Of a stretch of 64,000 bases of DNA, positions 18,767-27,666 are shown in pieces; positions within the stretch are counted from its first letter, which is position 1, and every line of letters begins with the position of its first letter. Below the pieces are notes generated by a model, which saw nothing but the letters and a program-made list of their open reading frames with translations, did no database searches and was not told the origin of the DNA. Made by a program: the position numbers and the translations under genes. The stretch comes from Bacteroidales bacterium (GTDB lineage: Bacteria > Bacteroidota > Bacteroidia > Bacteroidales > CAIWKO01): NCBI GenBank assembly GCA_023228145.1, contig JALOBU010000007.1, positions 70,663-134,662 on the forward strand, written 5' to 3'.

Positions 18767-20171
18767 AGAAAAAAAAACGGCTTTTTTCGAAAATAACTAT
18801 TTCGGAAAACTTAATTCGCCTTAAAGAAACAACCGCGGCATAAGCTCTGTGCATAAAAAACAAAAAACGAAAGAACTTCATAAAGGGAAGTCTCGTCAAC
18901 AAACGAATAACAGGTAATAAAAACGGGACACTGACAGCCAGGGAAAACAAATAGTGTAGCCTTTCAATTTTTCTGATATCTTTTGTCTTTAATACACTCC
19001 TGCCATATAAAAACGAATCATTAAGCAGTTCAATACCACCTTTAAAATATCCTTGCTGCTTTGAATATTCAGCCAGTTTTGTCATGGGATAAGGTTGGTA
19101 AATAGAATTCCAGGCATAACTGGGCCTGCATTTAATATTAAGTTTAGTAGTCTGAAATGCCATTTCAAGGGTCTCATCCGGGAGCCCCAAAATATTTACC
19201 GACATTGTTCTTATTTTATACTTTCTGAATAAATCAGCAGCATGAAGAATCTGTTCGTCAGATATATTACGGTTTAATAATTCATTTCTTAATCTGAAAT
19301 TTCCGCTTTCGATGCCATACATTGCTAATGTACAACCAGCGCTTTTTAATTCTCTCACAATGTCTTCATCAATAAGATTAACCCTTAACTGTACCTCAAA
19401 CGGAAGACGAATTTTTTGCCGGTATTTCTCACAAAACTCATATACCCATTTTCTGTTAACTGTGAATACATCATCCTGAAAATGAATTTTTTTTGTATTA
19501 TATTTTTCTTTTAGCAACCTTATCTCTTCTATAACATTATCAACACTTCGCTGCCTGACATAACGCCCCTTATGACGGAAAATCGCCTTGTTGGCATGGT
19601 TAAAACAATATGTACAATTGTATGGGCACCCTCTCGAAGTTATAACATCCCTGCGCTGCATCTTTTTATAATGAGAATAAACATTAACCAAATCGCGATC
19701 TGGAAAAGGAATTTCGTCAAGGTTGATACACAGATTATCAAGTTCGTTACTAATTATATTTTTGTTTTCTTTTACCCACAAATTTTTAATATCAATAAAT
19801 TCTTTGCCATCCTGAAGTTTTTGCGCCAATTCCACTACCGCTCTTTCGCCCTCTCCCCGGCACAGTACATCAACATTTTCTTCATTAATAAATTCCGGAA
19901 AAAAAGTACAGTGTGGCCCTCCAAAAACGGCAATAAAATTATGATGTTTTTTCAGTTCAGTATTAAACTGTTTATAATCATGATGACTTCCGGTAATCAA
20001 CGAATAAGAAATAATATCTGGAGAAAGTTTCTTTATTTTTTTTATGATATTCTTTTCAAATTTCAAATCCAGATACTGGCACTGATGGCCCCCTTTTTTA
20101 AGAACAGATGAAAGTGTCATTAATCCCAGCGGTTCGTAATTTGCATAAGAGTATATAAACAGTATTTTCAT
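18744..20171 (-). CDS. B12-binding-domain radical SAM protein (3)
   Basis: This 475-residue enzyme belongs to the subfamily with 20168-21580, 22329-23732 and 23778-25217. They share an EPLGLM-type N-terminus, a VFGGPH motif at about 82-87, a RGEGE motif near 105-109 and a radical SAM core (here CPYNCTYC: Cys182, Cys186, Cys189). The C-terminal 80 residues hold two hydrophobic stretches with basic flanks, probably a membrane-facing tail. Its start overlaps the stop of the upstream gene by 4 bases. It is the last gene of the minus-strand run beginning at wzm copy 2. The substrate is not known. Confidence 0.87.
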   Translation of the reverse strand: MKILFIYSYANYEPLGLMTLSSVLKKGGHQCQYLDLKFEKNIIKKIKKLSPDIISYSLITGSHHDYKQFNTELKKHHNFIAVFGGPHCTFFPEFINEENVDVLCRGEGERAVVELAQKLQDGKEFIDIKNLWVKENKNIISNELDNLCINLDEIPFPDRDLVNVYSHYKKMQRRDVITSRGCPYNCTYCFNHANKAIFRHKGRYVRQRSVDNVIEEIRLLKEKYNTKKIHFQDDVFTVNRKWVYEFCEKYRQKIRLPFEVQLRVNLIDEDIVRELKSAGCTLAMYGIESGNFRLRNELLNRNISDEQILHAADLFRKYKIRTMSVNILGLPDETLEMAFQTTKLNIKCRPSYAWNSIYQPYPMTKLAEYSKQQGYFKGGIELLNDSFLYGRSVLKTKDIRKIERLHYLFSLAVSVPFLLPVIRLLTRLPFMKFFRFLFFMHRAYAAVVSLRRIKFSEIVIFEKSRFFFFNRNWND

Positions 20172-21580
20172 TGATTATTCTTTTCTCTTATTTTAGGCAA
20201 TATGAGCAAATCACTTATAAGATGTTGTCTGGAAATAAATAAATGATTGATAACTCTGTGAATAAAAAAAATAAATTGATAAAATTTTGTAAATGGTAAT
20301 TTAATCAAAAATTTCAGCATAGGTAATAAAACAGGAAAAGCTGTAAAAAATGAAAACAGGTATTGTAATCTTTTAATTTTCTTTGCTTCTTTGGTTTTCA
20401 AAAGACATTTGGCATACATGAATTGAAAACTGATTTTGTTATAATCCCCGTCAAACAAACCTTCTCTTATAGCATAATCTCCGAGTTCTGTTTGGGGATA
20501 AGGAGTGTACATAACTGTATGTGGATAGGTAACCTTACTGTCAATATTAAGTTTAATAGTGGCAATACATTGTTCAATTGTCTCCTTTGGAAGCCCAACC
20601 ATATTAAGCGCCATTGATTTAATTTTATATTTCCTAAGCAGATGTGAAGTTTGAATAATCTGCTCGTTACTTATTTTTCGTTTAAGCAAATTATATCTTA
20701 ACCCTTCATCACCGCATTCAATTCCGAATTCTGCTACCATACAACCTGCATTTTTCATGGAAATTATTAACTCTTCATCCAATAAGTCAATTCGCACACA
20801 TGCAATAAAGGGAATTTTAATTTCTTTTTCATAAGTACCAAGAAATTGGAGTGCCCATTTTTTATTATAAATCAGCGTGTCGTCAACAAATTTTATTCTT
20901 TGGGGCTTGTATTTCTTTTTAATTTCGGATAATTCGTGAATTACATTTTCAACACTTCGTTGCCTTACACTTGAGTTATGAATACCCATTATATTCTTAA
21001 GTGCATTACTATAACAAAAAGTACAATTAAATGGGCATCCCCGTGTTGTTATAACATTTCTTCTCCCAAGTTTATAATATTGATTATATCTGTCAAAAAT
21101 GGAGCGGTCCGGAAAAGTAATTTCATCAATATTCTTGTGGCAATCTCTTATTTCATTTTGATATACTTTTCCGTCTGATTTAATCCAGAAATTTTTAATA
21201 AACCTGATATCTGATTTTTTTTCCAAAGCATTTATCAATTCCAAAAAAGCGATCTCGCCTTCTCCCCTGCATACAGCATCAACATCGTTATTATAAATTA
21301 ATTCGGGAAATAATGTACAATGCGCTCCTCCAAAAACAGAAAAAAAAGTATGATTTTTTTTTAATTTAGAGTTAACTTCTATTAACGATTTTCCAAAACC
21401 GGTAATCATATTGTATCCAATTACTGAAGGATTTATTTTTTTTACTTTTTGGATAATGTTTCGCTGCAGTTTAATGTCCAGGTAATAACATTCATGACCA
21501 TGTTTTTTTAAGTACCCAGAAAGAAACATTATGGGTATATTTTCAAAAAAATAATATTTTCCTATAAAAAGGACTTTCAT
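20168..21580 (-). CDS. B12-binding-domain radical SAM protein (4)
   Basis: The protein has 470 residues and the subfamily layout: cobalamin-type domain with VFGGAH near 82-87, RGEGE near 105, radical SAM motif CPFNCTFC (Cys182, Cys186, Cys189) and a C-terminal hydrophobic, basic tail. The Cys spacing and numbering are identical to those of 18744-20171 and 22329-23732, pointing to duplication within the locus. It follows the GT2 gene by 12 bases and overlaps the next gene by 4 bases. Confidence 0.87.
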   Translation of the reverse strand: MKVLFIGKYYFFENIPIMFLSGYLKKHGHECYYLDIKLQRNIIQKVKKINPSVIGYNMITGFGKSLIEVNSKLKKNHTFFSVFGGAHCTLFPELIYNNDVDAVCRGEGEIAFLELINALEKKSDIRFIKNFWIKSDGKVYQNEIRDCHKNIDEITFPDRSIFDRYNQYYKLGRRNVITTRGCPFNCTFCYSNALKNIMGIHNSSVRQRSVENVIHELSEIKKKYKPQRIKFVDDTLIYNKKWALQFLGTYEKEIKIPFIACVRIDLLDEELIISMKNAGCMVAEFGIECGDEGLRYNLLKRKISNEQIIQTSHLLRKYKIKSMALNMVGLPKETIEQCIATIKLNIDSKVTYPHTVMYTPYPQTELGDYAIREGLFDGDYNKISFQFMYAKCLLKTKEAKKIKRLQYLFSFFTAFPVLLPMLKFLIKLPFTKFYQFIFFIHRVINHLFISRQHLISDLLILPKIREKNNQ

Positions 21581-21592
21581 TTATCAATAAGA

Positions 21593-22318
21593 TTATGAAA
21601 TAAAACGAAATTTAATAATTGTACTCAATAATCTAAAACCATCTTTTAATCTGATTTTTTTACCCTCTTGCAAGGTTCTGGGATAAAAATTAATTGGCAC
21701 CTCAGTTATTTTTGTCTTTTTTAAAACTTTTGCCGTTAATTCTCCCTCCATCTCGAATCCATTGCTTTTTAAATTTATTTGTTTCAAAAACCCGGCTTCA
21801 AACGCTTTATAACCAGTAAGCACATCCGTTAGTGTAGCAAAAAACAACATATCGCATAAGGCAGTAATCAATCTCCCTCCGAGATAAGGGATGAGTGAGT
21901 GCCTGGCATGTTTTTTAAACAAAAGAAAATATCTTTTTCTCAGCTCTTTTCCTTTGTGTCTTGAACCGTAACAAACAAGAGTTTCCCTCTCAACGATTGG
22001 CTGTATAACTTTTTTTATATCGCCTGGATCATATTCCATATCCGCATCCTGAATAATAATTATATCTCCTGTAGTGTTTGTTATCCCGGTTTTGACTGCA
22101 GCGCCTTTCCCCATATTCACAGGATGTTTTATAAATCTTAATCCGGCATATTTGGTTGCAAATAATTCAAAAAAATCATTCATGTCCTCACAGCTTCCAT
22201 CATCAACTACAACAACTTCAATATTTATTTTTTTCTCAAAAGTTATGCTGTATATTTTATCAATAACCTTAAATAAAGTCGGCTCATTGTAACTGGGAAC
22301 AATAATGGACAATAACAT
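21593..22318 (-). CDS. DPM1-like family 2 glycosyltransferase
   Basis: This 241-residue GT-A fold enzyme begins with SIIVPSYNEP, has VVVDDGS near 36-42, NMGKGAA, and the metal-binding QDADMEYDP near 90-98. This pattern is typical of dolichol/polyprenyl-phosphate mannose or glucosamine synthases, which move a sugar from a nucleotide onto polyprenyl phosphate at the cytoplasmic membrane face. No C-terminal membrane helices are seen, so it is the soluble or peripheral DPM1 type. It sits inside a run of cobalamin-type radical SAM genes (12 bases before one, 10 after another) and could supply the donor for the GT-C enzyme at 13531-15759. Confidence 0.87.
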   Translation of the reverse strand: MLLSIIVPSYNEPTLFKVIDKIYSITFEKKINIEVVVVDDGSCEDMNDFFELFATKYAGLRFIKHPVNMGKGAAVKTGITNTTGDIIIIQDADMEYDPGDIKKVIQPIVERETLVCYGSRHKGKELRKRYFLLFKKHARHSLIPYLGGRLITALCDMLFFATLTDVLTGYKAFEAGFLKQINLKSNGFEMEGELTAKVLKKTKITEVPINFYPRTLQEGKKIRLKDGFRLLSTIIKFRFIS

Positions 22319-22328
22319 TTTTCGAAAT

Positions 22329-23732
22329 TTATTTTTTTCTTTTTTCTTTTATAAAAATTTCTCTCAAACTTAGTCTTTTAAAAACAAAAATCACATAATA
22401 TGCTCTATAAATAAAATACCATGATTGGTATATTTTATTGAGCGGGAATTTAATGAGCATTTTTATCAATGGCAAAAGGCGGGGATATTTCGAACCAAAT
22501 GCAAATAAGTAATGAATACGCTCAATACTTTTTATATCCGGTGTTTTTATTACACTCTTACCATATAAATAATTTTTATCAAAATTGTCAACTTTACCAT
22601 CATAAAAATTCATTTTAAATGCAATTTCTGCAAGCTTAGTGCCGGGATATGGTTGATAAATGCTGTTCATAGCATAAGTAACTTTGCATTTTTCGTTTAT
22701 TTTGATAGTTTCAATGGTATCCGAAATTGTTTCTCCGGGGATTCCAACCAGATTAAAGGTGTTTATTTTAATTTTTTGTTTTTTAAAAATTTCAGATGCA
22801 TTTAAAATCATTTCATTACTGATATTACGATTTAATAATTTGTTTCTTATTTGCGCGTTTCCCGACTCAACACCAAACTGCACAGAATAACACCCTGCAT
22901 TTTTTAGTAACTCAGCAATTCTCTGTGTAACCAGATCTACTCTAATATTAACTTCAAAAGGAATATTTATTTTTTCTTTTTGATATAATTCAACAAATTT
23001 TTCAAGCCATTTTTTATCCAGAATAAAAATATCATCATGAAATTCAAAATTAACAGGTTTATATAAGTCTTTTAGTTGTTTCAGCTCGATGATTACATTT
23101 TCCGGTGAGCGGTGTCTAACATATTTCCCTCCGTTTGCATATATTTCGCGGTACTTTTGATTAAAACAATATGTACAACTATATGGACATCCTCTGGATG
23201 TTATTGTCCTGACACGACTTCTCTTTTCGTAATGCCTGTACTTGTTTATCAAATCCCTGTCGGCAAAAGGTAATTCATCTAAATTTTTAATTAATGGACG
23301 TAATTCGTTTTTTACAACTATGTTTTTTTGTTTTACCCACAGATTTTGAATAAGAGAATAATCGTTTTTGTTCTTTATAGCCTCGGCTAATTCGAGCAAA
23401 GCATATTCTCCCTCTCCTCTGCATATTACATCTACATCTGGTTCATAAATAATATCCGGGAAAAAAGTGGCATGAGGGCCTCCAAAAACAGACAAAAAAA
23501 ACAATTGTTTTTTCAGAGCCTTGTTTATTTCAACATATTTCTTCCAGTTATTAGTTGTTATGGAATACGCAATAACATCCGGTTTTATTTTTTTTGCCTC
23601 AGAAATATAATTTAAATGAAATTTAAGATCCAGAAGTTCACAGTGATGTCCGTTTTTTTTAAGAACCGATGAAAGTATCATGATTCCTAAAGGTTCATAA
23701 TAATCAAAACTATGAATAAATAATACTTTCAT
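22329..23732 (-). CDS. B12-binding-domain radical SAM protein (5)
   Basis: The protein has 467 residues with an EPLGIM N-terminus, VFGGPH, RGEGEYA and radical SAM motif CPYSCTYC at Cys182, Cys186 and Cys189, aligning without gaps in this part with 18744-20171 and 20168-21580. The C-terminus holds hydrophobic segments and ends in a Lys/Arg-rich stretch. It lies 10 bases upstream of the GT2 gene and 45 bases downstream of gene 6. Function is unknown beyond the general B12 radical SAM class. Confidence 0.87.
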   Translation of the reverse strand: MKVLFIHSFDYYEPLGIMILSSVLKKNGHHCELLDLKFHLNYISEAKKIKPDVIAYSITTNNWKKYVEINKALKKQLFFLSVFGGPHATFFPDIIYEPDVDVICRGEGEYALLELAEAIKNKNDYSLIQNLWVKQKNIVVKNELRPLIKNLDELPFADRDLINKYRHYEKRSRVRTITSRGCPYSCTYCFNQKYREIYANGGKYVRHRSPENVIIELKQLKDLYKPVNFEFHDDIFILDKKWLEKFVELYQKEKINIPFEVNIRVDLVTQRIAELLKNAGCYSVQFGVESGNAQIRNKLLNRNISNEMILNASEIFKKQKIKINTFNLVGIPGETISDTIETIKINEKCKVTYAMNSIYQPYPGTKLAEIAFKMNFYDGKVDNFDKNYLYGKSVIKTPDIKSIERIHYLFAFGSKYPRLLPLIKMLIKFPLNKIYQSWYFIYRAYYVIFVFKRLSLREIFIKEKRKK

Positions 23733-23777
23733 AAACTCATCCGCGTAATACTTTCATAAATAATCCCCCAAAAACAT

Positions 23778-25217
23778 CTATTTTTTTATTAAAAAGGGAG
23801 CAGTCTTGTAAAAAACATATTTAAGATGATATAAAACATATTGTTTCAAAATGAAGGGCTTTTTATAGATAAATAACGCAAGGTATGATTTAGAAACAAA
23901 AAAGATTAATTTATAAAGAGGCTTCATGGGTATTTTGACTAGAATTCTAATGAGTGGAATCAGTAAGGGTAATTTGACACCAATAATAAATAAAAAGTGC
24001 AAGCGTTCCATTTTTTTCAAAACGTCAAAATGAAGCGGGCTTTTCCCTTCTGTGATTATTTTACTTAACCTTTTCGTGTTCCCATCAAAATAACCCTTAT
24101 CTATTGCATACTGAGTTAGTTTATAATTTGGGAAAGGCTGAAACATAAAACATAATGGGTATGTAATTTTACACTGAGCATTAATCTCAAGAGTTTCAAA
24201 AGTATTTTCAATAGTTTCGTCGGGGAGGCCAGTCATATTAAGAGAAGCAAGTATAATATTATTTTCTTTTATTAAAGCAGATGTTTCAAGTATCTGTTTT
24301 TTGGTCATATTTCTTCGTAATACTTTTTCTCTTAACTCCTGATTCCCAGTTTCTATACCAAGATATAAAGCATAACAACCCATTTCTTTTAAAGTTTTAA
24401 CAACATTTGGTGTTGTTTCTTCAACTCTTACATAAGCTTCAAAGGGTAGGTTGATATACTTTTGATATTCTGTGGAAAATTCAAACAACCAATCTTTATC
24501 TAAAACAAAAATTTCGTCAACAAAAGCAATAAACTTGGCTTTATATTTATTCTTTAAAATAATGAGCTCTTCTATAACATTCTGTACTGATCGGTGCCTG
24601 AGATATCTTCCATTATTTACATAAAGTTTTTTATATAAATGGTCTATGCAGTAAGGGCAATTATATTTACACCCCCTTGACGTTTTAACATAGAACATTC
24701 CCGTGTTTTTATAAAATTGATATTTTCTTATTATATCCTGATCAGCAAAAGGAAGAGCATTCAAATTTTCAAAAGGGGGCCTGAGCTCGTTTTTATATAT
24801 TATACCATCCTTCTTTACCCATAAATTTTTAATATTAGTTATATCTTTGTTTATTGTCAAATTATTAACTAACTCCAAAAAAGCATGCTCGCCTTCTCCC
24901 ACACACATAATATCTATACCTTCTTCATTAATAAAGTCTGGATATGAACTGCAATGAGGTCCTCCGAAGACAGAAAGCGCATTCAATCGTCTTTTAATTT
25001 TTAAATTTATATTTACATAATACTGCCAGTTGAAACTGACGATGGAATAGGCAAGAATATCAGGTTTATAATTAATGATTTTTCTTAAAAAATACTTGTC
25101 AAATCTCAGGTCAATAAAATTACAAGTGTGTCCCGCTTGTTTCAAAACAGAGGCCAACATCATTATTCCTAATGGTTGGGTGTTAAAATCACATCTAAAA
25201 ACAAATAAAATCTTCAT
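23778..25217 (-). CDS. B12-binding-domain radical SAM protein (6)
   Basis: The protein has 479 residues. It shares the QPLGIM, VFGGPH and GEGE motifs of its neighbours, but the radical SAM motif is CKYNCPYC (Cys183, Cys187, Cys190) rather than CPY-type, followed by IDH. A hydrophobic C-terminal third ends in a long basic, aromatic tail. It starts with a 4-base overlap with the gene upstream (25214-26683). It is the most divergent member of the four-gene subfamily by eye. Confidence 0.86.
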   Translation of the reverse strand: MKILFVFRCDFNTQPLGIMMLASVLKQAGHTCNFIDLRFDKYFLRKIINYKPDILAYSIVSFNWQYYVNINLKIKRRLNALSVFGGPHCSSYPDFINEEGIDIMCVGEGEHAFLELVNNLTINKDITNIKNLWVKKDGIIYKNELRPPFENLNALPFADQDIIRKYQFYKNTGMFYVKTSRGCKYNCPYCIDHLYKKLYVNNGRYLRHRSVQNVIEELIILKNKYKAKFIAFVDEIFVLDKDWLFEFSTEYQKYINLPFEAYVRVEETTPNVVKTLKEMGCYALYLGIETGNQELREKVLRRNMTKKQILETSALIKENNIILASLNMTGLPDETIENTFETLEINAQCKITYPLCFMFQPFPNYKLTQYAIDKGYFDGNTKRLSKIITEGKSPLHFDVLKKMERLHFLFIIGVKLPLLIPLIRILVKIPMKPLYKLIFFVSKSYLALFIYKKPFILKQYVLYHLKYVFYKTAPFLIKK

Positions 25218-26683
25218 AACTTTTTCACAATTTTTCTTGTCTTTCTAATTACTCTGGGAATCATAACGATTCTTCTGCGAAATTCATAAAATTCATTTAA
25301 AGGGACGGAAATTAAATGAAAAAAACGATGAATAATGCCATATCTTCTATTTAACATCCATTTAAAAAACATTTTAAACAACCTTCCACTTTTTATATAT
25401 AGTGGTGTTATGGCCTGATATTTATAAACATCTTCTTTATAAGGATGGTTTAGCAAAAGGGTTGTATGGTAAGATCCCTCGCCATTAATAGCTTTATTAT
25501 ATAATTCGCAATTTAAAAAACCCTCGTTCAGACATTTTTCTGTTAAAGTGGTTTTGGGAAAGGGATAAAAAAAACTTGGAGTTACTGATTTAAGGTTTAA
25601 TGTAGAGCAAAAATCAATAGTTTCCATCATTTCATCAGGTGTTTCTGTCGGGGTTCCAAAAATTAAATCAACAGACATATTTATTTTGTTTTTTTTCAAC
25701 AGATCAGAAATTTCAACAATTTTAGAGTTTGTATGGAAACGGTTCATTATTTCGGAGCGGACTCTGGAACTTGCAGACTGCAGCCCCATTGTTACACTTT
25801 CACATTTACTTTGTTTAAGTATTGAAATTATCCCGGCATCTGTAACTACAGGGTTTAGTGTACAGCGATATGGCAGAGCAATATGTTTATTATAATCCTG
25901 CCCAAATTCATGAAGCCAGTCAATATCATAAGCAAATGTGTCATCAAGAAAACGAAAACTTTTAGGTTTGTATTTTTTCTTAACCTGTATTAATTCTTGA
26001 ATCACATTCCGAGGGCTTCTTCTCCGCAAATATGTTTCTCCGCGATATAATTTCTTTTTAAAACTATTGATACAAAAAGAACAAGCATTAGTGCAACCGC
26101 GCCCAGTTATAATATCTATTCTTTCATAAATCAATCCGTATTGTTCAAAGATATCCATATCTGCAAAGGGCAAATCATCCAGATTTTGAATTAGTTTTCC
26201 TAAAGAATTTTTATGAATATATCCCGAAGAGTCCTTCACCCACAAATTTGATATTCCTTTATAATCTTTACCGGAAGACATTTTTTCGACGAGCTCCAGC
26301 AAAGCGTACTCTCCTTCTCCTATACAAACCATATCAACCCAGTCTTCATTTATAACTTGTTCGGGCATTATTGTGGAATGAGTGCCTCCGGTAATCAAGG
26401 GCACAGAAATTTCTTTTTTTAACCAGCGCCCGGTTAATTGCATATCAATAAACTGATTAGTTACAAAACTAAAAGCAATCAGATCGGGCTTAAAATTCTT
26501 TGCTTTTTGTATAAGGGCTTTTTTGCTTATTAAACGGTTCATTAATGGAACATCCAGATAGTGATTGTTGCCAATAGCAGGATCAAATAATAAATCTGTT
26601 ACATGTCCCCGTTCCCTTAAAAAAGAAGATAATAAAGCTATTCCCGGATAATAAACCGAATTATAATAAAACAGTATTTTCAT
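25214..26683 (-). CDS. B12-binding-domain radical SAM protein (7)
   Basis: The protein has 489 residues and pairs with the plus-strand gene at 17276-18766: both have the LLFDPAIG/LLLDPGLG type N-terminus and the GRGC core. Here the cluster motif is CTNACSFC (Cys197, Cys201, Cys204). GGTHST near 99-104 replaces the GGPH seen in the other subfamily. It is 5 bases downstream of the SPASM-like radical SAM gene and overlaps the next gene by 4 bases, so radical enzymes of different classes are translated from one message. Confidence 0.87.
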   Translation of the reverse strand: MKILFYYNSVYYPGIALLSSFLRERGHVTDLLFDPAIGNNHYLDVPLMNRLISKKALIQKAKNFKPDLIAFSFVTNQFIDMQLTGRWLKKEISVPLITGGTHSTIMPEQVINEDWVDMVCIGEGEYALLELVEKMSSGKDYKGISNLWVKDSSGYIHKNSLGKLIQNLDDLPFADMDIFEQYGLIYERIDIITGRGCTNACSFCINSFKKKLYRGETYLRRRSPRNVIQELIQVKKKYKPKSFRFLDDTFAYDIDWLHEFGQDYNKHIALPYRCTLNPVVTDAGIISILKQSKCESVTMGLQSASSRVRSEIMNRFHTNSKIVEISDLLKKNKINMSVDLIFGTPTETPDEMMETIDFCSTLNLKSVTPSFFYPFPKTTLTEKCLNEGFLNCELYNKAINGEGSYHTTLLLNHPYKEDVYKYQAITPLYIKSGRLFKMFFKWMLNRRYGIIHRFFHLISVPLNEFYEFRRRIVMIPRVIRKTRKIVKKL

Positions 26684-26688
26684 TTAAT

Positions 26689-27666
26689 CTAATCTTCCCA
26701 AAGCCATTTTGTTTCTTCAAGATTCGCTGTTATTGTAGGACAGTGGGAATTTATTATTTTATAATCTGTTCCTTGAATCATATTCTTTTTTTTACTTATA
26801 TCCATTCTGAGAATTGAATCCTTATATATATTCCCCATATAAAAAACAGATAAGTCATCCTTTTGAATTAAATTTAACCTGTGTAATGAACTTCCGCTTA
26901 CCAGACAAAGGTCAAAAATGTCCCCGTTAGGATAAATCATAATATTATGGGGGGAGCAGTTTACGCAGGTGCCTAAAATTTCAGGATATATAAGCAATTT
27001 TAATCCGGTATTTTTTTTTATAAAAAACGAAATGTCTTTTATACACCTATTGTTTTTATTATCCCATTTTGTATATATTTCCCTTGTAACAGCAACTTTT
27101 TTTAATCCCATTCGATGCATTTCGTTATAGAAACTTTCCACCTTTTCGACATCTCCATCATGGATTATGTAATAGGGTATGATCATTTCTGGATTAATGC
27201 TGCATGCATATTTAATAATATCTGTTATATGCTCATAATTTTTTTCAGAGATGTTTTTATGTTTAGAAAAATATTCAAAATCATTATCGTAACTTATAAA
27301 TATGCCAATGTTTTGACTTAGCAAGTAGTCCGTTTTTTGTTTCTCAAGTAGAATCCCATTTGTAAAGAGAAAAAAATTGCATTTAAAACTTTTGTATTTT
27401 TCTTTGAACCAATCCAGATACTTGGGGATGATATCAAAATTCAACAGGGGCTCGCCACCGAAAAACATTATATAATGGTAATTATAATTGACGTCTCTGT
27501 TTGTATAATAAAAGTCCGTTGCAGTTTGGGCTGTTTCCAATGACATATTTGTTTTTTTACCTAAAAGTAAATGGCCATAACAAACCCCGCAATCTAAATT
27601 GCATTTATCACTTAAATTAAGAAATAAGTGCTTGGCTAAAACTTTTTGTATCTTAAATATTTTCAT
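26689..27666 (-). CDS. SPASM-like radical SAM protein
   Basis: The ATG at 27666 gives 325 residues. The radical SAM motif CNLDCGVC comes near residue 20-27 and GGEPLLN near 72-78, so the barrel starts at the N-terminus. A C-terminal Cys group (CVNCSPHNIMIYPNGDIFDLC plus a later HCP) resembles a SPASM auxiliary-cluster domain as in anaerobic sulfatase-maturating enzymes and peptide-modifying enzymes. The start overlaps the end of the twitch gene upstream by 14 bases; a TTG at 27675 is an alternative. It is the only enzyme of this layout in the array. No peptide substrate gene is visible nearby. Confidence 0.84.
   Translation of the reverse strand: MKIFKIQKVLAKHLFLNLSDKCNLDCGVCYGHLLLGKKTNMSLETAQTATDFYYTNRDVNYNYHYIMFFGGEPLLNFDIIPKYLDWFKEKYKSFKCNFFLFTNGILLEKQKTDYLLSQNIGIFISYDNDFEYFSKHKNISEKNYEHITDIIKYACSINPEMIIPYYIIHDGDVEKVESFYNEMHRMGLKKVAVTREIYTKWDNKNNRCIKDISFFIKKNTGLKLLIYPEILGTCVNCSPHNIMIYPNGDIFDLCLVSGSSLHRLNLIQKDDLSVFYMGNIYKDSILRMDISKKKNMIQGTDYKIINSHCPTITANLEETKWLWED

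Noticed and set aside
19572..20111. 179-codon open frame on the plus strand
   Set aside because: It lies antisense within the B12 radical SAM gene 18744-20171, whose motifs are clear. The product has no recognisable domain and a low-complexity composition.
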